In this document: in pieces, positions 39,687 to 49,200 of the stretch
Numbering within the stretch: the stretch's first letter is position 1
How the letters are laid out: each line of letters opens with the position of its first letter
NCBI GenBank assembly: GCA_026770025.1
Contig: JAMXDE010000012.1
Coordinates: 1,426,001-1,490,000 of the forward strand
DNA length: 64,000 nt
Reading direction: 5' to 3'
Source of the DNA: Craspedostauros australis
Lineage: Eukaryota; Bacillariophyta; Bacillariophyceae; Mastogloiales; Achnanthaceae
Notes under the pieces: model-generated
Database searches by the model: none
Told to the model about the DNA's origin: nothing
What the model saw: only the letters and a program-made list of their open reading frames with translations
Program-made: the position numbers and the translations under genes

Positions 39687-41754
39687 TTACTCGACGTTGT
39701 GCTTGGCGAGGACGACCTGCATGGACTCGATGAGGACGTTGGCCATGTCATCGAAGTCTTCGTCGTCCCACATCAGTGGCATTCTGCAGTCGACGGCGCG
39801 GGAGAGCATATCGGCAGTCTCTGGGAGCGGGTCCTCGGCTGGGGCGAATCCCCAGTTGACGAAATTTCTGGCGTTGGACTTGTGTCCGAAGAGCTCAACT
39901 GGAAGTCCGTGGGCGATGCACTCGTCAAGGAACTCCTGGATCATCTCTTCGGTGAACTTTGGCTTGAGGTTTATCTGGACGGAGTCGTGGACCATCTGTG
40001 TGACTCCTGGGGTGAGCTGTGGCATGATGATGTGGTCACCGACGGCGGCCTCGAGCTTCTCGACAAGAGCGTAGTATCTGTTGTTGTACTTCTCGATTCT
40101 CTCGTCGAGGGTCTTGATCTGTGGACGGACGACGGCGGCGGCGAGGTTGCTCATGCGGATGGAGTAGTTGGGGAGGTCGACTGGCTTGGTGCCGAAGGCC
40201 TCTGGTCCTGGGACCATCTTGTGCTTTCCTGCGAGTCCCTCGTAGGCTCCGGCGATGACGGCGGTCTGGGCGGCGATCTCGGCGTCGTTGGTGAGGAGGA
40301 AGCCACCCTCTCCAGAGTTGATCATCTTGTACGACTGGGAGGAGACGGCGCAAGCCTTGCCCATGTGGCCGGTGTGCTTGTCCCCCCATCGGACTCCGAG
40401 GGAGTGGGCGCAATCCTCGAGGAGGACGGCGCCGTGCTCGTCGCAGAGGTTCTTGATGGCGGTCATGTCGGCGACCTTTCCGCGCATGTGGCTGATGAGG
40501 ACGTGGTTGCAGTCTGGGTTGGCAATGAGCTTCTTCTCAAGGTCGGCAACGCTGATGACGTGGTCCATGTTGGACTCGACGTAGACGGCCTTACCTCCGG
40601 CGTGCTCGATGGCGGATGGGACGGCACCGAATGTGAAGGCGTTGGAGAGGACCTTCTGTCCGTGCTCAAGACCGGTGGTCTTGAGGAGAAGCATGAGGGC
40701 GGAACCGCACGAGTTGAGGGCGACGCAGTAGTCGAATCCGGTGTACTTGGCGATCTCCTCCTCGCAGAGGGAGACGACGGAGTCCTCACCTGCCTTGACA
40801 TTGTAACGGTAAAGACGTCCGGTCTTCATGAGCTCAAGGGCAGCCTGCTGACCCTCCACTGGGACTGGGTCTGGTGTCTTGATGTCGCGTGTGACGTAGG
40901 CACGGTCGACACTGTGGTGTGGAAGCGGCCATGTGTGTTTGTGGTACGGTTGTTGCGTCGTTTTAGTGGTTGGTTGGGGTGAAGGCGAAGGGATGCGTGT
41001 GCGTGGGTGCGCATTTTGGCAGTTCGCGAAATGAGAATGGATGGTGGAAGACAGAAGGAGATTCATGTGAGATACAATTTGTGTTGGATTGTGGATCGGA
41101 AGTGCCTCGAATTGGTCTGGCATTTGTCACGAGCAGGAACTTTGCGGCGAGTGGAGCTGCGAATTGCATTGCGGCTGACTGGGCTACACCATGGCCATCG
41201 GGAGTGTTCTGTGCTGCATTGGTTTGGTCGGTGAGAATGTGACTGTTGCCCCTTTTCTGTCATCGGCATCGCGGTGCGAATGCCAAATCCGAAAATGGAG
41301 TGCGCCCATTCCGATGCCCACCGATACCGTGTGGACATTCGTTCTCAAACCTTGGTGCCTGTACCCACAGTCATTGCCACCCCATCGCATGTCACCGGCC
41401 AAGGTGTGTGGACAGGCATGTGCCATGGGCAATGAACGGACGATGCAGCAACTTTGCCGGCATTGTCACCGTTGTGCGCTGCCTTGCACCCCTGTCTCTT
41501 GCGTCATATCCAACACACTGGTTGCCGCGCATTGCTTTTGTCTGCTTCGCTTTGCTTTGCCTTTCTTCTTCGCGCGCTCATTTTTCCGTTCTGCTCTGTC
41601 TTGGTCGCCGCATTTCACTTTAGTTATATTATTGCGTTGCATTGCACTTGTTTACTCACTCCTTGGCGACTCCGGCCTTGCTGGAGACTGGGTTGCTCAA
41701 AAGGGCATCGGCAGAGATGAGGACTGTGGCGAGGGTGAGGAGAGAGAACTTCAT
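39687..41754 (-). CDS. DegT/DnrJ/EryC1/StrS-family PLP aminotransferase with signal peptide on a separate exon
   Basis: Exon 1 (41754 to 41660) encodes MKFSLLTLATVLISADALL and a short linker; exon 2 (40911 to 39687) carries the enzyme. Splicing (GA|T, phase 2) gives 439 residues with Asp32 at the junction. Family motifs: FDYCVALNSCGSALMLLL, NAFTFGAVPSAIEHAGG, VLLEDCAHSLG with Asp198 for the PLP nitrogen, and SSQSYKMINSGEGGFLLT with Schiff-base Lys227. These enzymes transaminate keto-sugars on nucleotide sugars. They are usually cytosolic, so the leader is notable; the ADA|LL boundary could suit an ER or plastid-type presequence. Codon use is strongly biased to GGA, CCA, ACC and AAG compared with neighbours, suggesting high expression. 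The unspliced frame reaches 41123 but its extra N-terminus is not family-like. Confidence 0.86.
40912..41659 (-). other. Long first intron of the DegT-family gene
   Basis: A 748-base intron on the minus strand: donor GA|GTGAGT at 41659, acceptor CACCACAG ending at 40912. It is the longest intron in the window and separates the signal peptide from the catalytic domain. Without splicing, exon 1 ends at TGA immediately after the donor. Confidence 0.8.
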
Positions 41755-43764
41755 TTTGGATGTGTGTGTTGATTGCTCGGTTGGAGTTGGTCGTTTTATG
41801 GCTTTGTGTTCTGTTGGGTTGTCTGTGATTTTGTGGAAGACCGATGTTCTGTCTTTGGACTTTACACGTGAGTTCCAGATCGCGGAGTTTTCGCGTTATC
41901 GCGGTGCTCCTGCTTGTTTCCGCGGACTGCCCTGTACCGCGGTCGTCGTGTTGGCGGAGCGAAATGTGAGGTGCCTCAAGATCCTTTTTCTGCAAAACAG
42001 GAGTCGGGGAAGACGTCGACGAGGTTTGGTTCTGTCAGGGCCGCGCGATCCAATTAACCAATGCGCGCTCCCTCTCGTGTTGAACCTTATGACGTAGCCA
42101 CCCTACCACAGCCCACGTGCTCCAAGTGCCGGACGAGTTCGGGACCTCTCGCATCCAACGAGGGATTGGCTTTCGATTCTTCCAGGGTCTTCGGCTTCCC
42201 TTGTCCGCCCACTGCGTGTCCCTCGTGGACGCCGGCACCATTCATTCTTGGGAGATTCCGGTTTTTCAAAAGGGGACCTCTCACACACCCAAACTCTCTG
42301 ACAACATGACAACGACTCACGACCGTTTTCTGCGGAAGTTCAATCCGTCGCGCGTCGCGCGTTGCTCGCACATGCTCGTTTCTGGTTGGACAGAATGGGA
42401 CCTCGACGTGGTCACACCGATGCGTCAGCTGATTCTTCCGTTTCGTGCACCTTTCGCTGTCACTGGGTCATTGGTCTTTCTTCCTTTTCCCAGAAGTCGC
42501 TTTTATCGTCGAGTAACGTTCGCGCAACGGCTACAATCGGAATTGCACGAGATACGAGATCGACCTCGACAGAGCAATCGTAGAATGCACGCATTAATCT
42601 AGAGATAGAGATGCAAACGAAGATGATGAGAATCAGTCGTGCGATTACAAACACAAGCGGTGGGTGGTCTTGTCCAGTTCCGTCCAATGCAGTCAGGTTG
42701 CTATCACGCGGAATTTTACGAGCTATTACACATGGCATATAATACACAATAGTACGACCTACTCTACTATACTTGATCCGATTCCTTCGTCCGTTCGCGG
42801 ATGTTGCTCATGTTGCGGGTCGGCATTGTTGTCACAATTGATGCTGAAGTTACGAGGTTGTAGTTGCTGGTACTGTGACTGTTGGCACTGTTGCTGTTAC
42901 CGTCACACACGACTTGCTCCACCCTGATCATGTTCGCACGTTGCTTCCCACCACGCGTGCTCAACGCAGTCCACCGATGCTCTCCTGTACTTTCGAGTAC
43001 CTGCCATCTGCTCCAAGGACAACGAACACTCAACACGGAACCATGGTCTTCCGGCGGGGCATCTGCCGTTCTTGCGAAAATGCAAGCGGCGTTGTAGCAT
43101 TCGTCAACCGAGTGACGTTAAGTGGGGGTTTTCTTCCACAACACGTCGACACAAAGATGAAAAAGTCTCATAAACACGCACACACAAAGACACAGGCAGG
43201 CTCACGGCAACGAAAGGCCTGCCCACGTCATCCACACAACCGTTCGGTGTTGGGTGCGTTTACGGACTCTGCGTGCGTCCACTCTGTTTTGTCGTGTGTT
43301 TTTGATCGCCCCAGTGTCACCATCCACAACAACTTGAAGGAGAAGACAACGTGGCTCATTCCTGGCCGCACAAATCTGCTGCTGGACAGAATTCAATCAT
43401 TTTCACGCATCGTGACACCGTTGGCCTGTCATGACAGATGGTCGCCCTTTGCCGATGCAAGAACAAATGCAAAAAGCGGAGGGAGAAAACGAATGCGATA
43501 ATGACCAAAACGCGACAAAACGAGCACATGACGAACGTCGATGCCGACCAATCACGATTGACGATTGTCGACCTCGTTCTGCACGGAGCGCCTGTCCATT
43601 CGTGTGAGTCGTGGAAGACCTGGACTTGGTTGACGAAGAACGCAATAGTGTGGCATCAACGGAGCTAGAGAGAGAGGTTGAAAGTTACAACACATCTCAA
43701 TGTTATCTATTATTAGAATATGGTATTATTATATGAGCTACGCGCTACGAGCGACAAGTACATG
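41755..43764. other. Gene-poor spacer
   Basis: 2.0 kb without a supported gene. A/T islands lie at ~42735-42775 and ~43700-43740 (TTATTAGAATATGGTATTATTATATGAGC). Short overlapping frames show no domain. Confidence 0.45.
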
Positions 43765-45528
43765 TCACTCACATCCACCACTCGCGGTGGTTTGACGCCT
43801 TAGTACCAAGATGGAGCAGCTTGGCGACGTGGTCGGGTGGATGCATTCCACTTCGAGGCCTGCTTCCGCCGCCAAGGCCTCCCATTCCCTTATCGTCCGT
43901 GCACTCTGCCGACCCACGAGGGCGAACTGAAGATTCATCATCAAAAGGAACAGCTCATGCCGGGTTGATTCTTCGGTTCCCTCCACAACCGCATGGCCTC
44001 CTGCAAACTGTATCGGAGATGGCACTTCGGATGTTCCCCTTGCGTTGGGAAGGACGGTTTCCGCAATCAAGATGCGTTTGCTGCTGGTATCCTCACTTTC
44101 ATCTTCGTATTTGGGCTGAACCGATGCCTTCGTGGGTGTTCCAACCGTTGCCATCCCATCCTCCTCGTTCTCTCCCGCATTGTGATGAACTCGTTCACCT
44201 CTGCCGTAAAGAGCGTCCGCACATGACCTCAACAGCCTCACGGAATCATCGTGGTCCCACATGCTCTTGTCAAGGATGTGCTTCAGGAGTATCGCATCGC
44301 CATTCGGGATCGATGCCGAATCCAGCACGTCACCACCCACGAATTCGATGTCCGATGGTGTCGATGTCGATGATGATGATGACGCCTGTTGGAGGCCCAT
44401 CTTCACCTGCTCGATGATTTCTGGCAGATCCATGCATATGCAACCGATCGACGGATGCTGATGCAGAATGGCAGACAGCACCTTGCCGTTGTGCCCGCCA
44501 ACATCGATCAATGTCTTGCCATGTAACCAGGACCAGTCGAAGTCATGCACAAGCGCCTCAATCTCCTGTGTGTGGATGCACCGGACAAAGTCGTTGGCGT
44601 ATTGCAGCGATCGGGGTGCTGTGTCTCGGTTGTAGTAGCTGTCGCTGGAAACGCTATCATTGGCACGCTCGAACGGCGTCAGACGCGGGGATCTCGATGG
44701 GGGTGCATCGCTGCTGTTCGTATCTTCTACATTCTGAGCAGCATCCGCATCAGAATCTGTTGAGGTGTTGCTTCCAGTTGACACCATTCCCGTTGGCACG
44801 TGTGTAGATGCTGACAGGCTCAGCCACGAGTTCCAGAGCGGCGCTTCCGTCCAGTGCAGCACCATCGATGACCAGGCGGATGTGATGGGTCGTGGCTCCG
44901 CATTCTGGCCGAACGATGATTCAGGTTCGCCAACCACCAGCAGCTCTCCCATCGCGGTAAGTCTGTATTGGAACAGCTGCGTGGAGTCCCGCACATCTGC
45001 GAGGTCGTTATCGATCTCATCGACGACACCCACGTGTGCGACCAACCGCAGCACCCGACTCATCGTGTCGCACTCGATTCCGTGTGCTTCCGAGTCGGAA
45101 CCTTGGTCGATGCGAACTTGATGTGACGACATGACCTCCGCAACAGTCTTGTACCCAGGAGTTGGTCGCATGGCACGCACCGCGTCGGCGTCACTCCCGC
45201 GTTCGCTTGCGTCAAGTTCCTGCGCGCTTTTCGTTGACAACGCTGCCGCGCCGCCACTGTCCACAAAGTATCGCAGCGCCTGTGGAATGACATGCATCGA
45301 TGACAGCTGCATGAGTTGCAACACGTCGTCGGAACGGCTTCTCGCGTCGTTCTGCGAATCGTCCGAGCTGCATGCGGATCGCAGCCTGACTCCATTCTCC
45401 GGATCACCATGCAGCGACCATACCGGTGTTCGCACGGAACATCGCGATGTCAACCCTGCCAGCATCCATCCGGACGTGTCTCCAACCAGCACGGAAAGTA
45501 TGAGGAGAAGGAGCCGAAATGCGATCAT
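43765..45528 (-). CDS. SAM-dependent O-methyltransferase-like protein with leader peptide
   Basis: The ATG at 45528 gives 587 residues and a signal-like start (MIAFRLLLLILSVLVGDTSG); the frame opens 19 codons further up at 45585. The C-terminal half follows the plant/ASMT-type O-methyltransferase (Methyltransf_2) plan: glycine motif I LIDVGGHNGKVLSAIL, then CICMDLPEII, VGGDVLDSASIPNGDAILLKHILDK and the final C-terminal strands LEVECIHPT and SILVLRRQ. The N-terminal half has the helical pattern of the dimerisation domain (RVLRLVAHVGVVDE), interrupted by Ser/Asp-rich inserts. Family enzymes are ~350 residues, so inserts add about 200. The catalytic His is possibly in LLKHILDK. Substrate unknown; the leader suggests plastid or secretory location. 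Confidence 0.78.
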   Translation of the reverse strand: MIAFRLLLLILSVLVGDTSGWMLAGLTSRCSVRTPVWSLHGDPENGVRLRSACSSDDSQNDARSRSDDVLQLMQLSSMHVIPQALRYFVDSGGAAALSTKSAQELDASERGSDADAVRAMRPTPGYKTVAEVMSSHQVRIDQGSDSEAHGIECDTMSRVLRLVAHVGVVDEIDNDLADVRDSTQLFQYRLTAMGELLVVGEPESSFGQNAEPRPITSAWSSMVLHWTEAPLWNSWLSLSASTHVPTGMVSTGSNTSTDSDADAAQNVEDTNSSDAPPSRSPRLTPFERANDSVSSDSYYNRDTAPRSLQYANDFVRCIHTQEIEALVHDFDWSWLHGKTLIDVGGHNGKVLSAILHQHPSIGCICMDLPEIIEQVKMGLQQASSSSSTSTPSDIEFVGGDVLDSASIPNGDAILLKHILDKSMWDHDDSVRLLRSCADALYGRGERVHHNAGENEEDGMATVGTPTKASVQPKYEDESEDTSSKRILIAETVLPNARGTSEVPSPIQFAGGHAVVEGTEESTRHELFLLMMNLQFALVGRQSARTIREWEALAAEAGLEVECIHPTTSPSCSILVLRRQTTASGGCE

Positions 45529-46247
45529 GTCAACGATTGCAACAGTTGCGAAGGTGCTCGTAGATGGGCATGCAGGTAGAAGCACGTGTGCGATCTATTG
45601 CTGGAGAGACAGCTGGCTTCTGAAGCATCGTGGGTTCCTCCTTGTTCGTGTGGTGCTGATGGCTCGCCAGGGGTCTTGGCGCCAGCAGAATCGGTGGGGC
45701 AGAAGAAGTGTTCGCGACTCTGCAAAACTGCACTTCGCGGTGATGGTTTGGATACCATTCTCAGCCACACGGACAAACCAGGAAACGTATCTTTGTCTGA
45801 TGACTTCTCAGTGCCCACATGAACACCAACACTGCACAGCGCGAGACAAGGCACACGCGTCAGGCCATGGCTCGTCCCGTTGATAACCACACACTGCGGC
45901 TGTTTGTGTCTTGCGATGCCTTCGAAACTTACTGCCAAGCAGAGCAGTCTCGCCTCTAGCCACGACGCATTATACTATCTGTTGTTGATCTGCTACGTAT
46001 CCAATCGTTCGTTGACGTTCTCAGAATTTAACTCGCGAGAGTAAAGTAGTATTGTATACTTCTACGACACATACTTGTACGCACTGGCATGTATGCAGGG
46101 GATGCTGTTCGTACCGGCCTCGTCAGCTCGCGGGTGCTGCTTGTGCGCATCGTGTGCTTGCCTTCTCTCTCTCTGTTTCTCTAGTACTTGTATCGCTGTA
46201 TCATTGTATCGGTGTAACATCGTGCCGTCGTACCATCGTCTTCTAAT
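45529..46247. other. Intergenic spacer
   Basis: No supported gene in ~720 bases upstream of the methyltransferase and downstream of the PKG-type kinase. A/T piece near 46040-46060 (AGTAGTATTGTATACTTC). Confidence 0.45.
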
Positions 46248-49200
46248 CTATCCGTTCAACTTGTCAGCCGGTGGGATGTAGGGTGCCTTCACGGTCTTGC
46301 GTCGCAAACCAGGCAGGTCGAGGTCGGAAAACCAGGCATGAGTCAGGATGTCCTTCTCGCCGCCCCTCAGCTTGCCAAGGCGTTCCTTCGGATCCTTCTC
46401 CAGGATCTTCGTCACGAGATCCGCCACCTCCGGGCTCTTCGTGTCCGGCAGCGGGTAGAACTTCTCCTGCACCACGGCCTGGAACAGCGCCATCTGGTCC
46501 ATGCCCTCGTAAAAGAATGGATTCTCCCCCGCCACCATCTCGTATATCAACACGCCCAAGGCCCAATGGTCCGCCCCCGCGGCGTGGCCGCGATTCATCA
46601 CGATCTCCGGCGCCAAGTAGTTCGGGGTGCCGCAGAACGTGTACGTCAGCTCATCCTCCGTCACATGCTTCGCAAATCCAAAGTCGACGATCGTCGGATA
46701 ACCCTCCGTGTCGATCAGGATATTCTCCGGCTTCAAATCGCGAAAGATGAAGTTCTGCCGGTGCATGTAGGCCAGGGTGTCCGCGACATTCAGGGCGTAG
46801 AACTTGGCCTGATTCTCATCCATGCCAGAGTGCCATTCTCCGTCTTCATCCTCGCGGTGGATGACATTCCACAGCTCGCCTCCACGCACCAGGCTCGTGA
46901 GCATGTAGATGTGCAGGTCGTCCTCGTACGTATTGACGAGATCGATGACGTTGGGGTGGTTCATTTGCTGGATGACCGTGATTTCACGCTTGATCGCTGA
47001 CACGGCATCGGTACGGACGCCATCCTCCTTGTCCTGCACCTTGAGCGCGAATTTGGTCTTTTCTGCGTCCACGCCTTCGACGCTGACCGAGCACAACCAC
47101 ACCTCTGCGAACTGTCCAGTTCCGATGATCTTCACCTTCTCCACATCCGACAGCGACGTGTTGGCTTGGATGGAACCTCGCAGGTTGGATCGCTGTTCCA
47201 AAACCTCGGATTCTTGCTTGTAGATGGCATCTCCGATCTGCTTCGTGTCGAAGATGGATCGGCAGCTCTCGAGCGTCAGCATGCCGACTAAGCAATGATT
47301 CGACGCCGTCGCCGTGTACTGCGCCGTTGTCATGGAATCAGGAGCCGAGCACTCGCCGCTGGCATCCGCAAGCAACTGCTCGTGACCGAAACATCCGCCG
47401 ATCTCGATCGTTTCGGACCGTTTCTTGTCCTTGGTGGCGATCTTCACCGATCCCTCCCGCACAATGTACAACGCGGCCTTCGTCTTTTCTCCCTCCTGGA
47501 AAATCTTCTTCTTCACACGGAACATCTTGTCCGTCACCAGGCCTGCCAGAGCCGACACGTCGCTGGATTCCAAATCGGCGTCGCGGAGGATCTGGATGCC
47601 CATCAGCTTGAACTTGTCCTGCGATTTCATGATCGCCGGTGCGAAGTCGACCGATATCTTCTCGAACGCTTTGCGGCTGATGGAGAACACTGTGCCCTTG
47701 GCGATGCCAATTCCATTCGCCTCTCTCGGCTCCTTGTTGATGATGGCGCGCTCGCCGAAGTAGTCGCCGGGTCCGAGCGTCACGTCCTCGTAGAGGGTGT
47801 TGCCGAGGTCGATGTCGGTGCACTTCACGTTGCCCTCCTTGATGACGAAGAACGTGCTCTCCCTCTCGCCCTTCTTCATGATGCTGTCGCCGGCGTCGAA
47901 TGTTCTGGGCATCATGCAGGAATACAGCCAGTCCTTGTCCTTCTGCGACAACGATGACAGGAATGGAATTTTGTTGAGCAACGTCCGCTTCTCCTCCCCA
48001 AGTTGCTTGGCCTTGTTCTGCAGCATGAATCGGAAGGTCATCTGATCAACACGGAAGAGCTTTGTGCGCACCTTCGCAACGACATCGGCTGCGCGCGGCG
48101 ACGTGTACAGCAGCGCCAAATCTCCAAAGTAATCGCCGGACTTGCCCTTGACGAGGGATTCTTTGCCAACCATGATGCCGACCTTGCCTTTGCCGATGAC
48201 GTAGAAGTAATCTCCAGGATCCCCCCGTTTGATGATCGTGGTGCCCTCCGGCGCGTCGAATTCTTCGAATGCATTCATGAGGGTCTCCAACTCATCCTCC
48301 GACAAATCGTCAAACACGAAATTCCTTCGCAACGCCTTCTTGATCAACCTCAAATCGCTGGGATCTTTGAAGTACCTGGGTGGTTTGAAGTCGGTGAAAT
48401 CAATGAATGGATCTGCCGTGACGTTCATCAGCGAACCAGCCTTCTTCATCAGATCACGACGACTGCCAGACTTTGGAGGTGTCGACGATTCTCCGCTCTT
48501 GCTCTTCGATTTCTTGTCGTCGTTGGTTGCGGCGGAATCCGTCTTCTTCGATGATGACTTGGTCTTGAGCGACCTCTTCGATGATGATTTTGGTGATACG
48601 CCGGAGGACAGCGGTGGCGCGTCAGGTGATGACGATGATTTGGATTTCGATTTGGACTTCGACTTTGATTTGGATTTGCGGTCGTGGCCGGATGCGCTGT
48701 CGAGTTTGGATTTGGATTTGCGGTCGTGACCCGATGCGCTGTCGAGCTTGGCTTTGACCTTGGATTTCTTGGTACCTCCGACAGGTGCCGACGATGGTGC
48801 CTTCCACGAGTTCTTCATCTTTATCTTTGGCGATGTGAACATGTGATCGTCGTCGTCGGAAGATTTCGATATGGCCATCTCGAATTTGGAAGCGATGTCT
48901 TCGACGCTGGACCCTCGCTTCGGTGTCTTGTGTGATTTTGTGACCTGCGGCGAGTGCGTGCTGACGGCCCGTAGCTGCTTGCTGCTGCTGCTTCGTTTTC
49001 GCCTGTGATGGCTGGATCCGGATAGCTGGTTCTTCTTGATATCCTCCTTCTTCATTTTGAGCCTCGTCGATTTGTAATTCCCAACCGACATCGCCTTCCT
49101 TTCTGCCAACGGCGATGACCCGGAGGATGCTTCCTGCGGCGTGAGCGGATTCGGCGTCGTGGCACCGCTCTTCGATCCGGGCTTTCGTTTTGGCGTGAGC

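Noticed and set aside
39699..40982. 427-codon open frame on the plus strand
   Set aside because: It is the exact antisense of the DegT-family enzyme, whose codon bias removes stops from the opposite strand; the translation is Val/Gly/Leu-rich without a domain.
48630..48760. Short repeats as a CRISPR array
   Set aside because: The units are in-frame coding repeats without spacers, in a eukaryotic gene.
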